7,148 nt of DNA, from assembly GCA_030828025.1 (NCBI GenBank), contig JAURDG010000064.1:1-7148 (forward strand), read 5' to 3'. The notes under the pieces are model-generated. The model did no database searches and had not been told where the DNA came from. It saw nothing but the letters and a program-made list of their open reading frames with translations. Below, one piece after another: positions 1-5,480 of this stretch. The stretch is from Flavobacteriaceae bacterium. Its GTDB lineage: Bacteria > Bacteroidota > Bacteroidia > Flavobacteriales > Flavobacteriaceae. The position numbers and the translations under genes are program-made. The stretch's first letter is position 1. The number at the start of each line of letters is the position of its first letter.

Positions 1-130
1 GTCCCAAGATTTCTTTTTTAGACCATTGCGTGGGCTTAGGCTTGGCTGCTAATTGCTGTCGATTGGCTTCTTTTAGATAGGTTTCACAAGTAGTGACTAA
101 TTGATTTAGTCGGGATACCGTACAGTTCAT
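1..130 (-). CDS. DinB/YfiT-like family protein, N-terminal fragment (runs off left edge)
   Basis: Reading the minus strand from the ATG at 130-128 gives 43 uninterrupted codons to the window edge, starting MNCTVSRLNQLV and ending in TQWSKKEILG. The final part matches the start of the DinB/YfiT four-helix fold, in which 'KWSxKEILGHLIDSA' is a hallmark and the His just after it (outside the window) is a metal ligand. Members of this superfamily include bacillithiol or mycothiol S-transferases and many uncharacterised metal-dependent enzymes, so the exact reaction cannot be given. An in-frame TAA lies four codons upstream, which makes this ATG the only Met start. No clear Shine-Dalgarno sequence is present. 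The gene lies in the same orientation as lpdA but beyond its terminator, so it is probably transcribed separately. The family call is an inference from about ten residues; the reading frame itself is seen directly. Confidence 0.7.
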   Translation of the reverse strand, partial: MNCTVSRLNQLVTTCETYLKEANRQQLAAKPKPTQWSKKEILG

Positions 131-168
131 TTGGGCAGAGGTTTAGTTTCTTTAGTTGATCATTCTAT

Positions 169-328
169 CTAGCTGATGACTGCATTAATGATGGATACCA
201 TCTCCTTTATGTCTTTAACTTTTCCTTCCACGCAATATCCATTTTCTTCAAATCATACCAGTTGATGTTGAACCCAAATCAGTACAACCAAAATAAATCT
301 GTTTCTTGTTGCCGAAAAGACCAAAAAT
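169..328 (-). pseudogene. Possible decayed small ORF of unknown function
   Basis: The stretch 131-385 has no intact gene. On the minus strand, one frame is open from 328 to a TGA at 250-248 and reads IFGLFGNKKQIYFGCTDLG and onward, but it has no ATG start and is preceded directly by TAA. A one-base shift near 253 leads into a second open frame, containing EENGYCVEGKVKDIKEMV, that ends at a TAG at 171-169. Together they give about 52 protein-like codons, which would fit a small gene that lost its start codon and took a frameshift. I do not recognise the product. The two frames are each short enough to occur by chance, so this is a weak call. A TAnnTTTG-like octamer (377-384, minus) lies 48 bp upstream but is next to the lpdA terminator. 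Confidence 0.22.
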
Positions 329-385
329 TTAGTAGGTAGTTAAGGCAGTAGAACGATTTGGGTATTATTATTCTACCAAATATAC

Positions 386-413
386 AAAAAAAAAGCAGCC
401 GATTGGCTGCTTT
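386..413 (-). terminator. Intrinsic terminator of lpdA
   Basis: A perfect 9-bp inverted repeat (392-400 with 405-413, AAAGCAGCC/GGCTGCTTT) encloses a 4-base loop. On the minus strand it is followed by a run of nine T (386-394, overlapping the stem base). The stem begins 5 bases after the lpdA stop codon, exactly where a Rho-independent terminator for that gene is expected. On the plus strand the stem is followed by TTTATTATTT, so weak two-way function is possible, although no plus-strand gene points into it from the left within this window. Confidence 0.9.
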
Positions 414-418
414 ATTAT

Positions 419-1810
419 TTAAAGGTGGATGACTTCGTCGTAGGCATCGGCTACGGCTTCCATCATGGCTTCACTCATGGTCGGATGCGGGTGAACCGCC
501 TTTAAAACCTCATGACCAGTTGTTTCGAGTTTACGACCTAAGACCGCCTCGGCAATCATATCTGTTACGCCAGCACCTATCATGTGGCAACCTAGCCATT
601 CGCCGTATTTAGCATCAAAAATAACCTTGATAAAGCCGTCCGAAGTACCGCTGGCTTGAGCTTTTCCAGAAGCAGAAAATGGAAACTTGCCAACCTTGAT
701 GTCATAGCCTTGTTCTTGTGCTTGAGCTTCGGTCAATCCAACCGATGCAATTTCTGGACTGCTGTACGTACATCCCGGAATATTTCCATAATCAAGGGGT
801 GTTACATGATGCCCTGCAATTTTTTCGACACACAAAATACCTTCGGCAGAAGCGACATGTGCAAGTGCCTGACCTGCAGTTATATCACCAATGGCGTAAT
901 AACCCGGAATATTGGTTTGATAAAAATCATCGACCAGCACTTTGTCCCGATCGGTTGCGATTCCAACAACCTCAAGCCCTATGTTTTCGATATTTGTTTT
1001 AATGCCAACAGCAGAAAGTACAATATCCGCTTCCAGTTGTTCTTCGCCTTGTTGCGTTTTTACTGTTGCCACAACGCCTTTTCCTGAGGTGTCAACTTGG
1101 GTTACTTCTGCATTAGTTAATACTTTAATCCCCGCTTTTTTAAAGCTTTTTTCCATCTGCTTGGAGATGTCTGCATCTTCAACAGGGACGATACGTGGCT
1201 GAAATTCAACGATGGTTACATCTGTCCCCATAGCGTTGTAGAAATAAGCAAATTCTACACCAATAGCTCCCGAGCCAACGACAATCAGTTTTTTGGGTTG
1301 TTGCTCAAGTGTCATTGCCTTGCGGTAGCCAATAACCTTTTTTCCATCTTGAGGAAGACTTGGTAGTTCGCGTGAGCGAGCACCAGTTGCAATGATGATG
1401 TGCTTGGCAGAAAGTTCTTGTTCACTTCCATCTTCGGCTTTAACGTGTACCTTCTTTCCAGGAAGTAAGGAACCATAGCCCATGATGACATCAATTTTAT
1501 TTTTTTTCATCAAAAACTGTACGCCTTTGCTCATGGTTTCGGCTACGGTACGACTTCGATTTACTACAGCATCAAAATCTTTGTCGTATTCTTTAACGCT
1601 AAGCCCGTAATCTTCGGCATGTTGCAAGTATTCAAAAACTTGTGCAGATTTGATTAGTGCTTTGGTTGGAATACAGCCCCAATTAAGGCACACACCTCCA
1701 AGGCTTTCTTTTTCAACCACAGCCGTTTTAAATCCCAATTGAGATGCACGAATGGCAGTCACGTAGCCGCCGGGACCACTTCCTAAAACGATGATGTCGT
1801 ATTGACTCAT
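419..1810 (-). CDS. lpdA: Dihydrolipoyl dehydrogenase (E3 subunit)
   Basis: This 463-residue protein is the flavoprotein that reoxidises dihydrolipoamide with NAD+ in the pyruvate, 2-oxoglutarate and branched-chain 2-oxo acid dehydrogenase complexes and in the glycine cleavage system, in the cytoplasm. Visible features are the FAD Rossmann motif GSGPGG (residues 10-15), the redox disulfide motif GGVCLNWGC (C41 and C46), a second nucleotide-binding motif GSGAIG for NAD (179-184), the FAD-contacting segment YAIGD (305-309), and the C-terminal HPHPTMSE (H442 and E447, the catalytic His-Glu pair). The length is normal for the family. I chose the ATG at 1810-1808 (MSQYDIIVLGSG) because it matches family N-termini; the ATG at 1840 would add ten unlikely residues and start upstream of a promoter-like octamer. 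It lies 47 bp after msrB on the same strand and ends at an intrinsic terminator. No neighbour encodes an E1 or E2 subunit, so this E3 may be shared among complexes. Confidence 0.97.
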   Translation of the reverse strand: MSQYDIIVLGSGPGGYVTAIRASQLGFKTAVVEKESLGGVCLNWGCIPTKALIKSAQVFEYLQHAEDYGLSVKEYDKDFDAVVNRSRTVAETMSKGVQFLMKKNKIDVIMGYGSLLPGKKVHVKAEDGSEQELSAKHIIIATGARSRELPSLPQDGKKVIGYRKAMTLEQQPKKLIVVGSGAIGVEFAYFYNAMGTDVTIVEFQPRIVPVEDADISKQMEKSFKKAGIKVLTNAEVTQVDTSGKGVVATVKTQQGEEQLEADIVLSAVGIKTNIENIGLEVVGIATDRDKVLVDDFYQTNIPGYYAIGDITAGQALAHVASAEGILCVEKIAGHHVTPLDYGNIPGCTYSSPEIASVGLTEAQAQEQGYDIKVGKFPFSASGKAQASGTSDGFIKVIFDAKYGEWLGCHMIGAGVTDMIAEAVLGRKLETTGHEVLKAVHPHPTMSEAMMEAVADAYDEVIHL

Positions 1811-1824
1811 AAATAAAATTTGTG

Positions 1825-1832
1825 CAAAAATA
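1825..1832 (-). promoter_or_regulatory. Candidate -7 promoter element for lpdA
   Basis: The minus strand reads TATTTTTG followed by C, a full match to the Bacteroidota -7 consensus TAnnTTTG. It lies 14 bases before the lpdA ATG, in the 47-bp gap after msrB. No convincing TTG/TTTG -33 element is seen 17-23 bases upstream, which lowers confidence because A/T-rich sequence often matches this motif by chance. If real, lpdA would have its own promoter with a very short leader, in addition to read-through from the hydrolase-msrB transcript. Confidence 0.4.
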
Positions 1833-1857
1833 CAAAACAACCCACTATTGGCTGGTG

Positions 1858-2349
1858 CTATTTTTCCTTTTTGTTTTCAGAAAAGTCCAGCGCTACTGAA
1901 TTGACGCAATATCGCAATCCAGTATCGGTAGGTCCATCACGAAATACGTGCCCCAAATGCCCGTCGCAACTGTTGCAGATGATTTCAGTTCGAGACATAC
2001 CTAAAGAAGTGTCACGCTCGTACCGAATCTTTCCTTCAATGGCTTTGTCAAAACTAGGCCATCCGCAGTCGCTCCTAAATTTTGATTCGCTGGTAAACAA
2101 GGGTTCATTACAAGCAACACAGCGGTAAGTTCCATCTTCAAAATGAAGGTTATACTTTCCAGTATGCGGATATTCTGTTCCTTTTTTGCGCAGTATGCGA
2201 AAGGCTTCGGGGTCTAGTTTGTCTTTCCAATAATCATCTGTTTTTTTCATGTCCATAGATGTTTGTTTGTTTGTGCTGCTCTTTTGAGCTTCTTGTCCGC
2301 AGGCGAAACATAGCATAAATAGATTTAAGGCTATAAGTGTGATTTTCAT
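1858..2349 (-). CDS. msrB: Peptide-methionine (R)-S-oxide reductase MsrB, probable lipoprotein
   Basis: This 163-residue protein reduces the R-epimer of methionine sulfoxide in oxidised proteins. The MsrB domain (about residues 38-157) has both zinc-binding CxxC pairs (C77/C80 and C125/C128), the DCGWPSF motif with C95 as probable resolving cysteine, GHVFRDGP (133-140), and RYCVNSVALDF with catalytic C148. The N-terminus (MKITLIALNLFMLCFACGQ) is a short hydrophobic export signal ending in a lipobox-like CFAC with candidate lipidated C17, followed by a polar Ser/Thr/Lys/Gln linker. This points to an envelope-anchored enzyme rather than a cytosolic one; the lipobox is imperfect because Cys occupies -3. 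The start codon overlaps the stop of the upstream hydrolase as ATGA, which indicates one transcript and coupled translation. Family assignment is firm; localisation is inferred. Confidence 0.95.
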   Translation of the reverse strand: MKITLIALNLFMLCFACGQEAQKSSTNKQTSMDMKKTDDYWKDKLDPEAFRILRKKGTEYPHTGKYNLHFEDGTYRCVACNEPLFTSESKFRSDCGWPSFDKAIEGKIRYERDTSLGMSRTEIICNSCDGHLGHVFRDGPTDTGLRYCVNSVALDFSENKKEK

Positions 2350-3209
2350 GGTGCTTTTATAAATGAGGTTACTAGATCAATGACTTTAGGGTCGTTTAAA
2401 ATTTTGCTGTGCCCAAGTCCTTCTGTAATGACGAGTTGGGCGTTTTTGTGGTGCTTAACGATGTTCGTTGCGCAATCAACAGACACATCGTGATCATCTT
2501 GATCATGAATCACTAGTGTGGGGATAGCTATTTGCTGTGCCGCTAAACTGGTATCATAATCCGCTAAGCGAACATTGTGTTTTCGTTCAAAATAAGCAAC
2601 CATACGTAAACATGTTTTTTGGCTTAAGCCAATAATTGCAGTATAGTTTTCAAAAACCGTGCTCATTTTATCAATCGCAGCTAGGGTTACCAATTTTTTT
2701 ACCTCATTAGCTTGTTTTGAGTGTTGAAACGACACACCGCCACCAAGCGAATGCCCTATGATGCCATAAAATCCACCGTAGTGTTGTGCTAAATAGTTGG
2801 TTACCTTCAATATTTGCAACATATTGGTTTTGCTACCAGTAGATTGCCCATGAGCTGGTGCATCGTAAGCGATAACGTGAAATCCTGCCGTAAATAACTG
2901 CTCGGCTATGCGGTACATTTGCGTGCCTCGACTGCTCCAACCATGATTGATTAGTATGCGTTTTCCAGAGTTCTTCCATTCATAAACCATAATATGTTCA
3001 TCTATTTTGGCTATGTGATGCAATTTACTCGTGCAGTTCAAGGTTTGTTTTTTTTCGTGCTTTGGCGTACGAAACTTTATGGGTTTTGAAAAGATATGTG
3101 CCGCTATGCGCATGGCAATATAGGGCGAAATGCGCTCTATAGTTTTAAAGCCAAACACGAGCCATTTTGGCACGGGAACTCCTTGTTGATGTTTTTTCTT
3201 TTTGCCCAT
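2346..3209 (-). CDS. Alpha/beta hydrolase of unknown substrate
   Basis: This 287-residue protein has an alpha/beta-hydrolase fold. Visible elements are the oxyanion-hole segment INHGW (87-91), the strand and loop YDAPAHGQS (115-123), the nucleophile elbow GHSLGG (S154), the acid-loop motif VIHDQDD (D239 in the position expected for the catalytic Asp), and the C-terminal EGLGHSKIL (catalytic H267). It is most likely a serine esterase or lipase-like enzyme; the substrate cannot be told. There is no signal peptide: the N-terminus is a lysine-rich MGKKKKHQQG followed by an amphipathic stretch, so it is probably cytosolic. I chose the ATG at 3209-3207; the frame stays open to an ATG at 3323, but that would overlap the divergent transporter by 43 bp and lie upstream of the promoter-like octamer at 3216-3223. 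It is the first gene of the transcript that includes msrB. Confidence 0.9.
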   Translation of the reverse strand: MGKKKKHQQGVPVPKWLVFGFKTIERISPYIAMRIAAHIFSKPIKFRTPKHEKKQTLNCTSKLHHIAKIDEHIMVYEWKNSGKRILINHGWSSRGTQMYRIAEQLFTAGFHVIAYDAPAHGQSTGSKTNMLQILKVTNYLAQHYGGFYGIIGHSLGGGVSFQHSKQANEVKKLVTLAAIDKMSTVFENYTAIIGLSQKTCLRMVAYFERKHNVRLADYDTSLAAQQIAIPTLVIHDQDDHDVSVDCATNIVKHHKNAQLVITEGLGHSKILNDPKVIDLVTSFIKAP

Positions 3210-3215
3210 AAAATA

Positions 3216-3223
3216 CAAATGTA
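3216..3223 (-). promoter_or_regulatory. Candidate -7 promoter element for the hydrolase-msrB transcript
   Basis: The minus strand reads TACATTTG, a full match to the Bacteroidota -7 consensus TAnnTTTG, inside the 71-bp divergent gap. Only six bases separate it from the chosen hydrolase ATG, so the transcript would be leaderless or nearly so. No TTG is found at the usual -33 distance; that region is a run of A followed by TTTTTAG. The position, upstream of the first gene of a clear two-gene unit, favours a real site. Confidence 0.42.
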
Positions 3224-3280
3224 CGCTTCTCGTTTTTTTTCGTCTAAAAACTATTTTGTTAATTTGAAGAAATACTGCAT

Positions 3281-4600
3281 ATGCCAAAACATAAAAAAGG
3301 CGATAAAAAGCTGCTTCGTGCATGGGCCTCTTACGATTGGGCCAATTCTGTTTATTTTTTGGTTATTTCTTCAACCATTTTCCCCTTGTATTACGGATAT
3401 ATTTGTGGTAATCAAACGCATTTGGAGGTGTTTGGAATGTCGTTTAAAAATACGGCACTCATCAGTTATGTTACGGCTCTTGCCTTTATTTTTATAGCCT
3501 TGTGGTCGCCTATACTTTCGGGTATTGCCGACTATATGGGCAATAAAAAACGCTTTATGCAATTTTATTGCTACTTGGGCTCGGCTGCCTGCGTGGGCTT
3601 ATATTGGTTCAATCTGGATAATATTTATTGGGGATTGCTGTTTTATTTTTTGGCTCTTGTTGGTGCTTGGTCGAGTTTGGTGTTTTACAATTCTTATCTG
3701 CCAGATATTGCACATCCAGCACAACACAATCAGCTGAGTGCTCGTGGATTTGCTTTGGGCTACATTGGCAGTGTGTTGCTTCTTTTGATTAACCTGTTTA
3801 TGGTACTCAAACCCGATTGGTTCGGGATTACAGGCAAAGACGGCGCTGCAGAACTAAAGGCTATGCGCTATTCATTTGTGTTGGTAGGTGTTTGGTGGTT
3901 TTCGTTTAGTCATATTGCCTTTTATCATTTACCTCGTGGGTTCAAAGATAAAGTTTACACAAAAGACATCTTTTTTAATGGGTATCGTGAACTAAAATCT
4001 GTTTGGAATAGCTTGCGTAACCTGACCAAGCTCAAGCGCTATTTGGGTGCGTTTTTTATTTTTAGCATGGCGTTGCAAACCGTCATGTTGGTTGCGGCAT
4101 ACTTTGGCGAGCAGGAAATATCTTGGTCGGGCGAAGAAAAAACAATGGGGCTGATTATCAGTATTTTACTTATTCAGATTATTGCCATTTTTGGCTCCAT
4201 TCTTTCCTCTAGACTTGCCAACAAATGGGGCAACATCAAAACACTGATTCTACTCAACTCGATTTGGGTGGCCTTGTGTGTAGGTGCCTATTTTATATAC
4301 GAACCCATAGAGTTCTATGTAATTGCAGCTTTCGTTGGGTTGTGTATGGGCGGCATACAGTCGGTAGCACGCTCTACCTATTCACAATTGATACCCGAAA
4401 CACTAGACACCACGTCATATTTTAGCTTTTACGATGTCTCCGAAAAAGTAGGTATCGTTATCGGTATGTTGATGTACGGTACAGTTGATCAGATAACAGG
4501 AAGTATGCGAAATGCCATCCTGTTTTTTGTGGCGTTCTTTTTGTTGGGTGCAATTTTATTGATTCGCCTTCATCTAAAGAGTGGCAAAACCATGCCTTAG
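3281..4600 (+). CDS. MFS transporter, UMF1 (Atg22-like) family
   Basis: This 439-residue inner-membrane protein has about twelve hydrophobic segments (roughly residues 20-42, 58-80, 95-112, 115-138, 155-176, 198-216, 253-275, 288-308, 321-340, 344-362, 386-404 and 411-430). The N-terminal WASYDWANSVYF, the loop 2-3 sequence GIADYMGNKKR (81-91, like MFS motif A), LSARGFALGYIGS (152-164) and GGIQSVARSTYSQLIPE (357-373) are typical of the UMF1 family, the bacterial relatives of yeast vacuolar effluxer Atg22. The yeast protein exports amino acids from the vacuole; bacterial substrates are not established, so none is assigned. The gene is divergent from the hydrolase and convergent with the DUF2807 gene, with no partner on its strand. 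A near-match to the -7 consensus (TTAATTTG, 3259-3266, one mismatch) lies 14 bases upstream of the ATG. It ends in TAG with no hairpin after it. Confidence 0.92.
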   Translation: MPKHKKGDKKLLRAWASYDWANSVYFLVISSTIFPLYYGYICGNQTHLEVFGMSFKNTALISYVTALAFIFIALWSPILSGIADYMGNKKRFMQFYCYLGSAACVGLYWFNLDNIYWGLLFYFLALVGAWSSLVFYNSYLPDIAHPAQHNQLSARGFALGYIGSVLLLLINLFMVLKPDWFGITGKDGAAELKAMRYSFVLVGVWWFSFSHIAFYHLPRGFKDKVYTKDIFFNGYRELKSVWNSLRNLTKLKRYLGAFFIFSMALQTVMLVAAYFGEQEISWSGEEKTMGLIISILLIQIIAIFGSILSSRLANKWGNIKTLILLNSIWVALCVGAYFIYEPIEFYVIAAFVGLCMGGIQSVARSTYSQLIPETLDTTSYFSFYDVSEKVGIVIGMLMYGTVDQITGSMRNAILFFVAFFLLGAILLIRLHLKSGKTMP

Positions 4601-4601
4601 G

Positions 4602-5333
4602 CTAATATTTATTCACATCCCCAGAGCCGACTATCTTTTTTTCAATCACTTTTACCGACTTATTGACGTGCACGTCTCCTGAACCTACAACTTTGGAATT
4701 AAGTTTTTCGGATGCGTTCACTGAAATGTCGCCCGAACCAGTAACCGTGGCGTTGCATACGCTTACCTTTAAGTCTTTAGCATCAATGTCACCCGATCCA
4801 GTAACTGATGCATTAAATTCTTGTGCCTTTCCGCTAATGTCTATATCGCCAGAACCTGCAATGGCAGCTTGAAGTTCCTCAACAGCAACATCAACCTCAA
4901 TGTCGCCAGACCCATTCACGTTGAGCTTTAGTTTGGAGGTCGTTAACGGGAACATTCCATCGATATCACCAGAACCATTAAGACTTAGTTTAGACACCTC
5001 TGTTACGGGGACATTAATTTTTATCCCTTTTCCATGTGATGTACGAAGACTAATCTGATCTTTTATTTTGATGCGCAGTTTTTCATTTTTATTGGTGATT
5101 TCAATGTATTCCAGTAGATTTTCTTCCGCTTCTAGCGTAATACTTCCTTCCTCACCTTGAGAAAGACTTACATAAATGCTTCCATTTACGCTAATGGCAT
5201 CGTAAGTGCCAAGTTCGCGCACTTCAGTAGCCATAGTTCCGTTTCCCTTGATTTTTTTCTGCCACCATTGGGCTTGTGCCGTGCTAAAGACAAATAAAAA
5301 GAGTATGCTTAGAGTTAGGTTTGTTGTTTTCAT
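4602..5333 (-). CDS. Secreted DUF2807 / head-GIN domain protein with GSGD repeats
   Basis: This 243-residue protein begins with a classical signal peptide (MKTTNLTLSILFLFVFSTAQA, likely cleavage after A21 before QWWQ), so it is exported; no lipobox is present. The mature part matches the DUF2807 'putative auto-transporter adhesin, head GIN domain' family, common in Bacteroidota: an RELGTYDAISVNGSIYV-type opening (39-55), then repeated short beta strands each carrying G-S-G-D. Such repeats are expected to form a right-handed beta-helix-like fold. The biological role of the family is not established, and the adhesin label is only a prediction. There is no recognisable type IX secretion C-terminal domain; the protein ends in GSGDVNKY, so it is probably periplasmic or loosely surface-associated. 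It is convergent with the transporter gene and divergent from lon, so it is probably a single-gene transcript. Confidence 0.9.
   Translation of the reverse strand: MKTTNLTLSILFLFVFSTAQAQWWQKKIKGNGTMATEVRELGTYDAISVNGSIYVSLSQGEEGSITLEAEENLLEYIEITNKNEKLRIKIKDQISLRTSHGKGIKINVPVTEVSKLSLNGSGDIDGMFPLTTSKLKLNVNGSGDIEVDVAVEELQAAIAGSGDIDISGKAQEFNASVTGSGDIDAKDLKVSVCNATVTGSGDISVNASEKLNSKVVGSGDVHVNKSVKVIEKKIVGSGDVNKY
4617..4976 (-). repeat. Seven GSGD(I/V) protein repeats, period about 19 residues
   Basis: Within the DUF2807 protein, GSGD starts at residues 120, 141, 160, 179, 199, 217 and 236, giving spacings of 21, 19, 19, 20, 18 and 19. The residue after D is I in the first five and V in the last two. 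Codons differ between copies, so the repeats are conserved as protein rather than as recent DNA duplication. The even period fits one turn of a beta-helix per repeat. Confidence 0.9.
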
Positions 5334-5480
5334 GATTAGATTTGTTTTTTATTTATAACGACTTTTGGCGTAAAATGTTACACTGGCATGGAGTTTGAAA
5401 TTTAGTAGCCAAATAATATATTACCACCATGCATGCTGTTTTTTTAACCAAAAACAGACAAAATGGCATACATTATCCTT
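5334..5480. promoter_or_regulatory. Divergent intergenic region between the DUF2807 gene and lon
   Basis: This 147-bp A/T-rich gap must hold the promoters of two divergent genes. I find no full TAnnTTTG match for either strand; on the minus strand TATTATTTG (5419-5411) has three rather than two spacer bases. Two small palindromes are present, TAATATATTA (5414-5423) and CATGCATG (5428-5435), and no CIRCE-type heat-shock operator. The sequence before 5463 is A-rich (AAAAACAGACAAA), typical of Bacteroidota translation starts. The presence of promoters is inferred from gene layout, not from a clear motif. Confidence 0.4.

Noticed and set aside
348..376. Inverted repeat GTAGAA/TTCTAC near the lpdA terminator
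   Set aside because: It has only six base pairs and a 17-base loop with no T run; the nearby 386-413 hairpin is a far better terminator.
131..385. Search for a tRNA, riboswitch, small RNA or insertion-sequence end in the largest gene-free stretch
   Set aside because: I saw no cloverleaf, no terminal inverted repeats with target duplication and no conserved riboswitch core; apart from the possible decayed ORF nothing can be supported.
656..1202. Open frames on the plus strand inside lpdA
   Set aside because: They are antisense to a well-conserved enzyme, have no recognisable motifs and have unlikely residue composition (Cys- and Ser-rich).
1811..1840. Ten-residue extension of LpdA from the ATG at 1840
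   Set aside because: LpdA homologues start at the equivalent of MSQYDIIVLGSG, and the extension spans the candidate -7 element.
3210..3323. N-terminal extension of the hydrolase with a hydrophobic stretch (FYRLFYVLAYAVFLQINKIVF) that could look like a membrane anchor
   Set aside because: It overlaps the start of the divergent transporter gene by 43 bp, lies upstream of the promoter-like octamer, and the family-like sequence begins after the internal Met at 3209.
4663..4872. Plus-strand open frame with repeated 'SPEP/SPDP' sequence
   Set aside because: It is the mirror image of the GSGD repeats of the DUF2807 gene read on the other strand.
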